NCBI RefSeq assembly: GCF_900156335.1
Contig: NZ_FTMZ01000030.1
Coordinates: 1-51,715, forward strand
DNA from: Sphaerotilus natans
Lineage (GTDB): Bacteria; Pseudomonadota; Gammaproteobacteria; Burkholderiales; Burkholderiaceae_C
DNA length: 51,715 nucleotides
Direction of reading: 5' to 3'
The notes below the pieces were generated by a model. The model searched no databases. It was not told the DNA's origin and saw only the letters and a program-made list of their open reading frames with translations. The stretch's first letter is position 1; each line of letters opens with the position of its first letter. A program made the translations under genes and the position numbers. This document shows, one piece after another, positions 20,569 to 28,887 of this stretch.

Positions 20569-21315
20569 ATGCGACTGCTGCTTGCCGAAGACGATCAGCT
20601 GCTCGGCGACGGTCTGCGTGCCGGCCTGCGGGCCCTGGGCTTCCAGGTCGACTGGGTGCGTGACGGCGTGGCCGCCGAGCGCGAGCTGCTGAACCAGACC
20701 TATACCGCCGCCATTCTTGACCTGGGCCTGCCGCGGGTCGACGGCATCGACGTGCTGCAGAGCCTGCGCAACCGCGGCGTGGCCACGCCGGTGCTGGTGC
20801 TGACCGCGCGCGACGGCGTGCCCCAGCGCATCCAGGCGCTGGACATCGGCGCCGACGACTATGTCGTCAAGCCGGTCGACCTGCATGAGCTGGCCGCGCG
20901 GCTGCGCGCGCTGGTGCGCCGCTCGCACGGCCAGGCGCAGGACCGGCTCAGCAGCAACGGCGTCGATCTGCAGCCGGCCTCGCGCGAGGTCTGGGCCGAC
21001 GGCGAGGCGGTCAAGCTCTCGAGCCGCGAGTTCAGCCTGCTGCATGTGCTGATGCTGCGCCCGGGCCGGGTACTGACGCGCGAGCAGCTCGAGAACCACC
21101 TCTACGGCTGGGGCGAGGAGGTCGGCAGCAACACCATCGAGGTGCATGTGCACCACCTGCGCCGCAAGCTCGGCTCGCACCGGATCCGCACGGTGCGGGG
21201 GGTCGGCTATGCCTTCGCGGCCTCGACGCCAGCCCCTCAGCCGGAAGCGGGCGCGACCGGTGCCGAGGCCGAGTCGGGCGCCGACACCGGCAGCGTGCCG
21301 CTCGCGGCCTCGTGA
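20569..21315 (+). CDS. OmpR-family response regulator (QseB/PmrA type)
   Basis: This DNA-binding response regulator is paired with the kinase that follows. The receiver domain (1-120) has the acidic pair in LLAEDDQLLG, phospho-acceptor Asp in AAILDLGLPRVDG, and the conserved Lys in YVVKPVDLHE. The winged helix-turn-helix (about 125-218) ends at RTVRGVGYAFA. An unusual 30-residue tail rich in Ala, Pro and Glu follows. The product is 248 residues. The stop overlaps the kinase start as GTGA. Confidence 0.93.
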   Translation: MRLLLAEDDQLLGDGLRAGLRALGFQVDWVRDGVAAERELLNQTYTAAILDLGLPRVDGIDVLQSLRNRGVATPVLVLTARDGVPQRIQALDIGADDYVVKPVDLHELAARLRALVRRSHGQAQDRLSSNGVDLQPASREVWADGEAVKLSSREFSLLHVLMLRPGRVLTREQLENHLYGWGEEVGSNTIEVHVHHLRRKLGSHRIRTVRGVGYAFAASTPAPQPEAGATGAEAESGADTGSVPLAAS

Positions 21316-22820
21316 GCCCGGTGCGTCCGCTGCGGCGCAGCTCGCTGCGCGCGCGGCTGCTCGGCCGGGTGCTGGCCGGGGTGACGATGCTGTGGATGCT
21401 CGCGGCGGTGCTGGCCTGGGTCGATACGCGGCGCGAGCTCGACAGCCTGCTCGACGGCCATCTGGCGCAGTCGGCCGCGCTGCTGATCGCGCTGCAGCTC
21501 GAGGATGGCGGCGAGGCGGCGCTGCCGCCGGCCTCCAATCTGCATCGCTACTCGCCGCGGGTGGCCTTCCAGGTCTGGCGCGACGGCGTGCTGGAAATGC
21601 ATTCCTGGAATGCGCCGGCCGAGCCGCTGGCGCCGCTGGTGCCGGGCTTTCACGCCACCCATCTGTCGGGCCGTGACTGGCGGGTCTACGCCGCGCGGCC
21701 GCGCCAGGCCTCCGACGCGATCGTGCTGATCGGCGAGCTGGGCTATTCGCGCGAGGAGATTCTCGAGGCGGTGCTGCGCAGCTCGCTGCTGCCGCTGCTG
21801 GTGGCGCTGCCGCTGCTGGGCTTGAGCGTGTGGTGGGCGGTGCGGCTCGGTCTGGTGCCGCTGGACCGGCTCGGGCGCGAGCTGGCCACGCGCGATCCGG
21901 CTGAGCTGACGCCGGTGCGCATCGACGACGCGCCGGCCGAACTGCTGCCGCTGATCCAGGCGCTCAACGAGCTGTTCGACCGCACCCATGCGCTGCTGAG
22001 CTCGGAGCGGCGCTTCACTGCCGACGCCGCGCACGAGCTGCGCACGCCGATCGCCGGCATCCGCGCGCAGGCTCAGGCCGCGCTGGCGGTGGCCGATCCG
22101 GCCGCGCGTCGCCATGCGTTGCAGGCGACGCTGGCGGGCTGCGACCGCGCCACCCGCCTGGTGCAGCAGCTGCTGACGCTGGCGCGGCTGGAGGCCGAGC
22201 CGCAGTGTCGCCAGGGCCGCGCCGACCTGGTGGTGCTGGCCCGGGACGAGGTGGTCGAGATCGCCTCCACCGCCTTCGAGGAGGGCCAGGACCTGCAGTT
22301 CGAGGCGCCGGAGGAGGAGGGCTGGCTGCAGGTGCGCGGCGAGCCCACGCTGCTGGCGGTGCTGCTGCGCAACCTGATCGACAACGCGCTGCGCTACAGC
22401 CCGTCCGGCGCGACGGTGCGGGTGACCGTGCTGCCCCCGTCTGCGGCCGAGGCCTCGACGGCGACGATGCCCGACGGCACGGAAACGCCCGCGCCCCGTG
22501 CCCGGCTGATCGTCGAGGACAGCGGCCCCGGCCTGTCGCCGGAGCATATGCAGCGTCTGGGCGAGCGCTTCTTCCGCGCGCTCGGCAATGACCGTCCGGG
22601 CAGCGGCCTGGGCTGGTCGATCGTGCGGCGCATCGCGATGGCGCTGCAGCTCGACATCCAGGTCGACCGTTCGCCCGATCTCGGCGGGCTGCGGGTCAGC
22701 GTGGCGGTGATGATGGCGCCGCAGGAGCCGGAGCCGACTGCGGCTGCTTCCGCGGCCGCGGCCGATCAGCCGGCGAGGCCGTCCGCTCCACCGCCGGAGC
22801 CGGAGCGCTCGCGCACATAG
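21312..22820 (+). CDS. Sensor histidine kinase (QseC/PmrB type)
   Basis: This inner-membrane kinase has 502 residues: TM1 at about 20-40, a periplasmic sensor of about 120 residues, TM2 at about 158-180, a HAMP-like linker, the H-box RRFTADAAHELRTPIAG near 240, the N-box LLRNLIDNALRYSPSG near 355, and G-boxes DSGPGLS and GSGLGWSIV. The signal is unknown; QseC-like kinases often sense metals, polymyxin or small signals. The protein ends in a Pro/Ala tail whose last 55 bp overlap the end of the convergent gene. Confidence 0.92.
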   Translation: MSPVRPLRRSSLRARLLGRVLAGVTMLWMLAAVLAWVDTRRELDSLLDGHLAQSAALLIALQLEDGGEAALPPASNLHRYSPRVAFQVWRDGVLEMHSWNAPAEPLAPLVPGFHATHLSGRDWRVYAARPRQASDAIVLIGELGYSREEILEAVLRSSLLPLLVALPLLGLSVWWAVRLGLVPLDRLGRELATRDPAELTPVRIDDAPAELLPLIQALNELFDRTHALLSSERRFTADAAHELRTPIAGIRAQAQAALAVADPAARRHALQATLAGCDRATRLVQQLLTLARLEAEPQCRQGRADLVVLARDEVVEIASTAFEEGQDLQFEAPEEEGWLQVRGEPTLLAVLLRNLIDNALRYSPSGATVRVTVLPPSAAEASTATMPDGTETPAPRARLIVEDSGPGLSPEHMQRLGERFFRALGNDRPGSGLGWSIVRRIAMALQLDIQVDRSPDLGGLRVSVAVMMAPQEPEPTAAASAAAADQPARPSAPPPEPERSRT

Positions 22821-23572
22821 CGGCACAGGGTGCCGCTCTCGGGCAGCAGGTAGATCACCTGCGCATCGTCGGTCTCGGCGAGGCTGCCGCCGCTGCCGGT
22901 CTGTGCCCAGGTCGGGCGGCGGCTGCGCCCCTGCGGCAGGCGGGCGAAGGCCCGCACCCGGCGCTCCAGCGAGGCGCTGTCCTCGCTGTCGAAGCGCTCC
23001 CAGGCCAGATCGACCGGCTCGCCGTCGATCAGGCGCAGCAGCGTCGCGCCTTCGTCGCGCGGCAGCACCAGCACCGCGTCGGCATCGCGGATCTGGCGGC
23101 CGACCCGCTGCCATTCGGCATGCAGCAGCGGCTCGATCTGGCCGGCCCGCAGGCCGGCGTGCTGAAGCGTTTCGGTCCAGGTCGCCAGATCGGCCGCCTC
23201 GAGCGCGCTGGCGAGCCAGCGCTGGCGGCCCATCGGCAGCAGCATCAGATGGCGTGCCCCGTCGCCGAGCACCGCCCGGAAGCGCTGCTGTGCCTCCTGC
23301 CGGACCTGGGCGCGCGAGCCGTCATGGTGCAGCAGCAGGTGCAGCAGGTACTCGTCGGCCACCCGCAGCCGGGCCTGGCCCGGCAGCACGTCGACATCGG
23401 CCAGGCGCAGCGCCGACAGCGCCGCGCCCAGCGCGGCCGCGCCCCGCCCGCTGCCGCTGGCCGCGGCCAGGCTGCGCTCGCGCCAGCCCGCGCCGATGAG
23501 CCGGGCCTGGCAGCCGCGTGCACGCAGGTCGAGCCAGAGTTCAGGGCGCCAGCGGAGCGGCACGCTCGGCAT
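22766..23572 (-). CDS. PilM/GspL-like protein, partner of the GspE-like gene
   Basis: This 268-residue protein carries the scattered features of an actin-like GspL/PilM fold: a strand-rich N-terminus (WLDLRARGCQARLIGAGW), a middle with PGQARLRVADEYLLHLLL, then a stretch around residues 120-190 with LMLLPMGRQRWLASALEAA and HAEWQRVGRQIRDADAVL. No membrane helix is visible, unlike GspL. The start at 23572 overlaps the end of the GspE-like gene by 32 bp, so the two are surely co-translated. The 3' end overlaps the kinase gene by 55 bp on the opposite strand. The homology is weak, and the call rests on context. Confidence 0.5.
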   Translation of the reverse strand: MPSVPLRWRPELWLDLRARGCQARLIGAGWRERSLAAASGSGRGAAALGAALSALRLADVDVLPGQARLRVADEYLLHLLLHHDGSRAQVRQEAQQRFRAVLGDGARHLMLLPMGRQRWLASALEAADLATWTETLQHAGLRAGQIEPLLHAEWQRVGRQIRDADAVLVLPRDEGATLLRLIDGEPVDLAWERFDSEDSASLERRVRAFARLPQGRSRRPTWAQTGSGGSLAETDDAQVIYLLPESGTLCRYVRERSGSGGGADGLAG

Positions 23573-25058
23573 CCTCCTGCGCGATCTCGCCCGCGCGCAG
23601 CCGCTGCTGAAGCCGCTCGGCCATGCCGGGGCTGCGTCGCTGCCGGGCCAGCCGGTCGAGCCGGGTGGCTGGCGCACCGATCTCGATCGCCTCGGCCAGC
23701 GCGCGGCTGGTGTCGATCCAGCTCTCGATCACGCAGCGGCCCAGCCGGCCGCTGTCTTCGCAGTCCGGGCAGCCGCTGCCTTCGCAGTGCGGGCAGATCC
23801 GCGGCAGCAGCTGCTGCACCAGCATCCCGCCGAGGCTGCGGCCGATCACCTGGCGTGGCAGGCCGGCGCGGTGCAGCCGCTCGATGGCCGACCAGGGCGA
23901 GACCGCCCGCACCGCCAGCACCAGCGCCCGGCCCTCCAGCGCCAGATCGGCCAGCCGCTCGGCAGCGCCGGGGCTCATCTCGCCGCTCTGGTCGATGAGC
24001 AGCCGGTCGGGGTCACGCCTCAGGGCGTGCTCGACCGCATCGCGGTCCGGGGCATCCAGCGTCAGCGCGAGCTGGCCTTCCTGATGGCTTTGTCCGGCCA
24101 GCGCCCGCAGCAGGGTGCTCAGGCCCTGGCCGGGAGGCGCCACCAGCAGCGTCAGCCCGTGGACCGGCTGCAGCGACCGGCGCAGCGCGGCACAGGTGGC
24201 CGGCGCCAGCCCGAGGGCCTCGAGCGAGGGCGGCGGCAGGCGCTCGTCGCGGTCCGGCAGCCGCAGCACGATGTGGCCGGGGTGCATCTCGACCGGCAGG
24301 CTCAGCGGGCGCCCGCCCTGGACGATGTCGAGCTGGCCGTCGCGCAGGATCTGCGGGCCCAGCATCGCCGCCAGCGCATGCAGCATCTCGCCGGCCGGGG
24401 CGGGGCGTTCGTCGTCCGGATGCGCCGGGCCGGCGGGCTGCAGCCGGCCGTCGATGCGCAGCCGCACCGAGGCGGCGGCCGGGTCATGGGCCGGCAGGTC
24501 CAGATGCAGATGGCTGGCGCCGCGCTCGAAGGCCAGACGCAGCAGCCGGTTGAGCGGCTCCAGCGCCGGCGTGCCGGCCGCGCCGATATCGTCATGGCGG
24601 GACGCGCGCACGCCGAAGCGGCTGACCTCATGCTCGAGCCGGGCCTGCTCGACCCGCTCGACGAAGGCCAGCAGCGCCGGCGCCGGCGCCACATACCAGC
24701 GGGTGCGCAGTCGGCCCTCCTGGCGCAGACGCGCCTCGATCCAGAGCCGCTCGGCGCGGTCGAAGGGATCGGCCAGCACCAGCGCGGTGGCCTGGTCGGG
24801 CGTGCGCAGCGCCACGCACAGCCGTCGGCGGGCCTCGCCGGTGGGAATCAGGCGGGTGTCGGCCAGGGTCGGCTCGGCGCGCTCCATCGCCGCGGGCATC
24901 ATGCCGCTGGCCAGGGCCAGCCAGCGCCGGAAGGCCGGATCCTGGCTGGAGTCCGGCGCCGGGCCGCGGGTGTCTGCGCTGTAGCGGCGCATCAGACGCT
25001 GCACCACCCGCTCGGCCTGTTCCGCCGCGCCGATGCGGCTCAGCTCATGCTCGCTCAT
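23541..25058 (-). CDS. GspE/PilB-like protein with a broken Walker A motif
   Basis: The 505 residues follow the plan of type II secretion/type IV pilus assembly ATPases. There is an N-terminal domain of about 150 residues, then an N2-like segment with SHLHLDLPAHDP and VRLRIDGRLQ (compare 'SDIHIEP...VRYRIDG'). The C-terminal RecA-like fold ends with a tetracysteine zinc site at Cys422, Cys425, Cys430 and Cys433. The P-loop, however, reads APPGQGLST: residue 313 is Leu where Lys is essential, and the Walker B 'GEIRD' is not recognisable (DQSGEMSPG instead). The protein is therefore probably unable to hydrolyse ATP. It may regulate or scaffold a pilus or secretion machine encoded elsewhere. Confidence 0.75.
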   Translation of the reverse strand: MSEHELSRIGAAEQAERVVQRLMRRYSADTRGPAPDSSQDPAFRRWLALASGMMPAAMERAEPTLADTRLIPTGEARRRLCVALRTPDQATALVLADPFDRAERLWIEARLRQEGRLRTRWYVAPAPALLAFVERVEQARLEHEVSRFGVRASRHDDIGAAGTPALEPLNRLLRLAFERGASHLHLDLPAHDPAAASVRLRIDGRLQPAGPAHPDDERPAPAGEMLHALAAMLGPQILRDGQLDIVQGGRPLSLPVEMHPGHIVLRLPDRDERLPPPSLEALGLAPATCAALRRSLQPVHGLTLLVAPPGQGLSTLLRALAGQSHQEGQLALTLDAPDRDAVEHALRRDPDRLLIDQSGEMSPGAAERLADLALEGRALVLAVRAVSPWSAIERLHRAGLPRQVIGRSLGGMLVQQLLPRICPHCEGSGCPDCEDSGRLGRCVIESWIDTSRALAEAIEIGAPATRLDRLARQRRSPGMAERLQQRLRAGEIAQEDAERAAPLAP

Positions 25059-25160
25059 GCGGGAATTGGACCGTGTCGGCCGCCGTCAGCCAGCCCCCGC
25101 GACGCGGGGACAGGCGCCCTGACAGCAGGGATGCGGGCCGACGGAAAAAGGTCTTCATGC

Positions 25161-25191
25161 GAAATACGCGGCAGTTTCTGCCAAGTATTTC
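25161..25191. repeat. Imperfect 31-bp inverted repeat between dsbB and the GspE-like gene
   Basis: GAAATAC-gc-GGCAG-ttt-CTGCC-aa-GTATTTC forms a stem of 7 + 5 bp with a 2-base internal mismatch and a 3-base loop. No adjacent T-tract makes it a standard terminator. It may be an operator for the GspE-like operon, or a processing hairpin after dsbB. Confidence 0.5.
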
Positions 25192-25212
25192 ACATTGTCG
25201 TGGTCGAGCGCG

Positions 25213-25701
25213 TCAGGCCTGTCGTGCAAGACGGGCTGCGGCTGCGCCCAGCAGCACGAACAGCGCCGCGCTCCACAGCTCGAAGGGCACGCCCAGCAGC
25301 GACACCGCCGCCTCGGCGCAGGAGGCGCGCACCTCGAAGACCTCCGGCTGCCAGGCGTCCAGCCCCAGGCCGGAAATGATCCGGTCGGCCAGCGTCAGGT
25401 CGCAGGAGGGCAGCTTGGCGGCGACGAAGTGCTGGTAGAGCGCCGCTGCGGTGCCGGCCAGCGCCAGCAGCAGCATCAGCCCGCCCGAGAGCCGGCGCGA
25501 CAGCCGCGCGGCGCCCGCCGCCTCGGGCAGCAGTGCCGCCAGGCCGGCGACCGTGCCGATCAGCAGGAAAAGAATGCGCTGCAGGATGCACCACGGGCAG
25601 GGCTGCATGTCCAGGTGATGCTGGGCGAACAGCGCCCCGGCCACGCTGGCGAAGCAGGCCAGCGCCATCAGCGCCAGCAGCAGGCGCGGGCGCGGATTCA
25701 C
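25213..25701 (-). CDS. dsbB: Disulfide bond formation protein B
   Basis: DsbB is the inner-membrane quinone-linked oxidase of DsbA. It has 162 residues and four hydrophobic segments. The first periplasmic loop has Cys35-Pro-Trp-Cys38, and the second has the Cys pair in LPSCDL and VRASCAEA. The GTG start at 25701 overlaps the RidA gene stop as GTGA. In naturally competent or piliated bacteria disulfides in pilins and ComEA-type proteins depend on this pathway, but the nearby comEC is on the other strand. Confidence 0.94.
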   Translation of the reverse strand: MNPRPRLLLALMALACFASVAGALFAQHHLDMQPCPWCILQRILFLLIGTVAGLAALLPEAAGAARLSRRLSGGLMLLLALAGTAAALYQHFVAAKLPSCDLTLADRIISGLGLDAWQPEVFEVRASCAEAAVSLLGVPFELWSAALFVLLGAAAARLARQA

Positions 25702-26156
25702 TCGACCTCGGCGATCAGCTCGATCTCGACGCAGGCGCCCATCGGGATCTGCGCGACGCCGAAGGCGCTGCGGGCATGGGCGCCCACCTGGTCGCCGAAG
25801 ACCTGGGCGAACAGCTCGGAGGCGCCGTTGGTGACCAGGTGCTGCTCGGTGAAGTCGGCCGTGCTGTTGACCAGGCTCATGACCTTGACGATGCGGCGCA
25901 CCTTCGACAGGTCGCCGACGGCGGCCTGCAGCGTGCCCATCAGGTCGATGGCGATGGCGCGAGCGGCTTCGCGGCCGGTGGCGGTGTCCATGTCGCGGCC
26001 GAGCTGGCCGACCCAGGGCTTGCCGTCCTTCTTGGCGATGTGACCGGACAGGAAGACCAGGTTGCCGGTGCGCACGAAGGGCACATAGGCGGCGGCCGGC
26101 ACGGCCACCGGCGGCAGGCTGATGCCGAGGTCCTGGAGGCGCTGGGAAATGCTCAT
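25698..26156 (-). CDS. RidA/YjgF/UK114 family protein
   Basis: This is a RidA-superfamily protein that may hydrolyse reactive enamine/imine intermediates. The 152-residue length, an N-terminal helix (SISQRLQDLGISLP) and VRTGNLVFLSGHIAKKDGKP place it in the longer branch of the family (YjgH/TdcF-like relatives), rather than classical 128-residue RidA. The invariant Arg of RidA, normally in a 'P-x-R-x-x-x-x-V' motif, is not obvious here; the C-terminus reads AQIPMGACVEIELIAE, with Ala-Gln where that motif begins. Function may thus differ. The ATG at 26156 is chosen over 26231, because the extension is low-complexity. Confidence 0.87.
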   Translation of the reverse strand: MSISQRLQDLGISLPPVAVPAAAYVPFVRTGNLVFLSGHIAKKDGKPWVGQLGRDMDTATGREAARAIAIDLMGTLQAAVGDLSKVRRIVKVMSLVNSTADFTEQHLVTNGASELFAQVFGDQVGAHARSAFGVAQIPMGACVEIELIAEVE

Positions 26157-26296
26157 GGCGGGAGTTCCGTGAATCGGTTCGGTTCGGGGTGAATTTTTCG
26201 TTTCCGGTGCGGTGCGTTCAGGCGCTGTCAAGCGCGGATCACCCGTGCACCGCCCGGCTGGGCGCGATCCTACACTGAGCCGAAAGGGGAGGGCGC

Positions 26297-28834
26297 ATGG
26301 TCAGCAGCCTGCACGGGGTCTCGGCCGTGATGCAGCTGGGCGTGGCGGCCGTCGCGGTGCTGGCGGGCACGCTGCTGCAGCTCCAGCAGCCGCGCCTGCT
26401 GGCGCCGCCCGAGCGCCAGGCCCTGCTGGCGGCCGCGCTGCTGCTCCTGCTGGCCTGGGGGGGCGGGCAGACCCGGTGGATCTGGCGGGTGTGCAGCCGC
26501 TGGCCGCAGAGGCTCGGCGTCATCGCGCTGGTGCCGGCCGCGCTGCTGCTGACCGATCTGCGGGCCGAGGCCGGCCTGCGCGACCGGCTCGATCCGGCGC
26601 TGCAGGACCGGCTGGTGCAGGTCGAGGGCGTGATCGTCGGCCTGCCGGTCTGGCGCGAGGGCGCCTGGCGGGGCCAGATCGCGGTGGAGCGTGCCGGCTG
26701 GCCCGGCACCTTGAGCGGCGCGCATGCGGCGGATGCGCCCGAGCCGGCGCGGCTGGTGCTGCCGCGCCGGCTGCAGGTCTTCTGGGGCGAGAGCGGCCTG
26801 TCCGGACCGCCGCCTCGTGCCGGGGCGCCACGCGCCGGCCAGCGCTGGCGACTGGCGCTGAGACTGCGTCCGGTCGAGGCGCCGGCACCGCTGCATGGGC
26901 CGGACCTGGCGCTGCGTGCGCTCGAGGAGGGTCTGGGCGGCCAGGGCCGGGTGGTGCAGCGCAGCGGCGTCGCGGCCGACCGGCCGGTGCTGCTGGGCGA
27001 GACCGGCCAGGCCCGCATCGACCGCTGGCGCCAGGACCGGCGCGAGCATCTGTTCGCGGTGCTGGGCGAGCGGCCGGCGGCCGGGGTGATCGCCGGTCTG
27101 AGCCTGGGCGACCAGAGCGCGATCGAGCGCGAGGACTGGGCGCTGTTCCGCCTGGCCGGCCTGAGCCACCTGATGGCGATCAGCGGCCTGCATGTGACGA
27201 TGTTCGCCTGGCTGGCCGGCGGGCTGATCGCGCTGCTGTGGCGGCACGGGCCCTGGCCCGGGCTGATGCTGAGGTGTCCGGCGCCGCGTGCGGCCCGGCT
27301 GGGCGGGGTGCTGGCGGCGCTCGGCTACGCGCTGCTGTCGGGCTGGGGCGTGCCGGCGCAGCGCACCGTGCTGATGCTGGCCACGGTGGCACTGCTGCGC
27401 GAAGGCGCGCGCGACTGGCCGATGCCGCGCCTGCTGGCGCTGGTGGCGGCGGTGGTGGCGCTGGCCGATCCCTGGGCCTTGCTGCAGCCGGGCTTCTGGC
27501 TGTCCTTTGTCGCGGTGGCGCTGCTGATCGCCTCGGAGCCGCCTGGCGCGCGCATGCGAACGAGGCCGGCGCAGCCGCTGGGGGGGGCGTGGCTGCGCGA
27601 GTCGCTGCGCGCCCTGCTGCGCAGCCAGTGGGTGGCCACGCTCGGGCTGGCGCCGTGGACCTTGCTGTTCTTCCAGCAGATCGCGCTGGTCGGGCTGCCG
27701 GCCAATCTGGTGGCGATTCCGCTGATCACGCTGGTGGTGACGCCGCTGGCGCTGCTGGGCCTGCTGCTCGAGCCGCTGTGGCTGCCGGCGGTCTGGGCGA
27801 TCGACCTGCTGCGCCTGATGCTGGCGCCGCTGCTGGCCTGGCCGGGTGCGGCCTGGAGTCCGGCGGCGGCGCCAGTCTGGGCGCAGGCGCTGGGTCTGGC
27901 TGCGGCGGTGCTGCTGACGCTGCCCTGGCCCTGGGCGCTGCGTCTGCTGGCGGTGCCGATGCTGCTGCCGCTGCTGTGGCCGGCGCTGGTGCGGCCGCCA
28001 CCCGGGCATTTCGAGCTGATCGTGCCCGATGTCGGCCAGGGCCATGCGGTGCTGGTGCGCACCGCGGGCCACGATCTGCTGCACGACACCGGACCGGCCT
28101 ACGGCCGCCAGGGCGAGGCCGGCGACGCCGGCGAGCGGGTGCTGCTGCCGCTGCTGCGCCGCCTGGGCGTGCGCGAGCTCGACCATCTGGTGCTGAGCCA
28201 CCGCGACAGCGACCACAGCGGCGGCGCCGCCTCGCTGCTGGCGGCGCTGCCGGTGCGGCTGATGCACAGCTCGCTCGAGCCCGGCCATGCGCTGCGTGAC
28301 CGCCTGGCCGGCGTGCCGCACCAGCCTTGCCAGGCCGGCCTGCGCTGGGCGCGCGATGGCGTCGAGTTCGAGTTCCTGCATCCGACGGCGGCGGCCCTGG
28401 CCCGCACCGGGCCGGAGCGTCCCGGCTCGAACGCGCTGTCGTGCGTGCTGCGGGTGGCCGGCGGTGGTCGGGTCGCGCTGCTGACCGGCGACATCGGCCA
28501 GGCGCAGGAACTGATGCTGGTGCTGCGCCAGTCAGGGCGCCTGCGGGCCGACGTGATGCAGGTGCCGCACCACGGAAGTGCATCTTCATCGAGCTTGCAA
28601 TTTGTCAATTCGGTGACTCCGGGCTGGGCTATCGTGCAGGCCGGGAGGTTCAATCCGCATGGTCATCCGGCGGTGGCGGTCGTGCAGCGTCTTCAATCAC
28701 GCGGTACAGAAGTGATCCACGTGAACCGCTGTGGTGCATGGCACTGGTACGGTGCGAATGCATCGGCGTGGTGCGAGCAGGACGATCGCATCCGCTACTG
28801 GCATCTGCCACTGTCTCCGGACGACAGACCGTGA
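26297..28834 (+). CDS. comEC: DNA internalisation/competence protein ComEC (Rec2)
   Basis: ComEC is the inner-membrane channel for single-stranded DNA during natural transformation. The 845-residue protein has an N-terminal OB-like DUF4131 part (about 60-210) and the Competence domain with multiple helices (about 235-545), including LSHLMAISGLHVTMFAWLAGG. A C-terminal metallo-beta-lactamase-like domain follows (about 570-820), with DVGQGHAVLV and LSHRDSDHSGG. The ATG has a strong GGGGAGGG site. The 3' end (from about 28570) is noticeably less GC-rich than the rest. Presence of comEC together with pilus parts would indicate competence, but only comEC is seen here. Confidence 0.93.
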   Translation: MVSSLHGVSAVMQLGVAAVAVLAGTLLQLQQPRLLAPPERQALLAAALLLLLAWGGGQTRWIWRVCSRWPQRLGVIALVPAALLLTDLRAEAGLRDRLDPALQDRLVQVEGVIVGLPVWREGAWRGQIAVERAGWPGTLSGAHAADAPEPARLVLPRRLQVFWGESGLSGPPPRAGAPRAGQRWRLALRLRPVEAPAPLHGPDLALRALEEGLGGQGRVVQRSGVAADRPVLLGETGQARIDRWRQDRREHLFAVLGERPAAGVIAGLSLGDQSAIEREDWALFRLAGLSHLMAISGLHVTMFAWLAGGLIALLWRHGPWPGLMLRCPAPRAARLGGVLAALGYALLSGWGVPAQRTVLMLATVALLREGARDWPMPRLLALVAAVVALADPWALLQPGFWLSFVAVALLIASEPPGARMRTRPAQPLGGAWLRESLRALLRSQWVATLGLAPWTLLFFQQIALVGLPANLVAIPLITLVVTPLALLGLLLEPLWLPAVWAIDLLRLMLAPLLAWPGAAWSPAAAPVWAQALGLAAAVLLTLPWPWALRLLAVPMLLPLLWPALVRPPPGHFELIVPDVGQGHAVLVRTAGHDLLHDTGPAYGRQGEAGDAGERVLLPLLRRLGVRELDHLVLSHRDSDHSGGAASLLAALPVRLMHSSLEPGHALRDRLAGVPHQPCQAGLRWARDGVEFEFLHPTAAALARTGPERPGSNALSCVLRVAGGGRVALLTGDIGQAQELMLVLRQSGRLRADVMQVPHHGSASSSSLQFVNSVTPGWAIVQAGRFNPHGHPAVAVVQRLQSRGTEVIHVNRCGAWHWYGANASAWCEQDDRIRYWHLPLSPDDRP

Positions 28835-28887
28835 CTGGCCCTGAACTTGCTAAACCCTGTGCACGCTCAACCACCACGACGAGAACA

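Noticed and set aside
20355-20663. Open frame starting in the intergenic region after parC
   Set aside because: It reads through a perfect terminator and into the response regulator gene, with no binding site.
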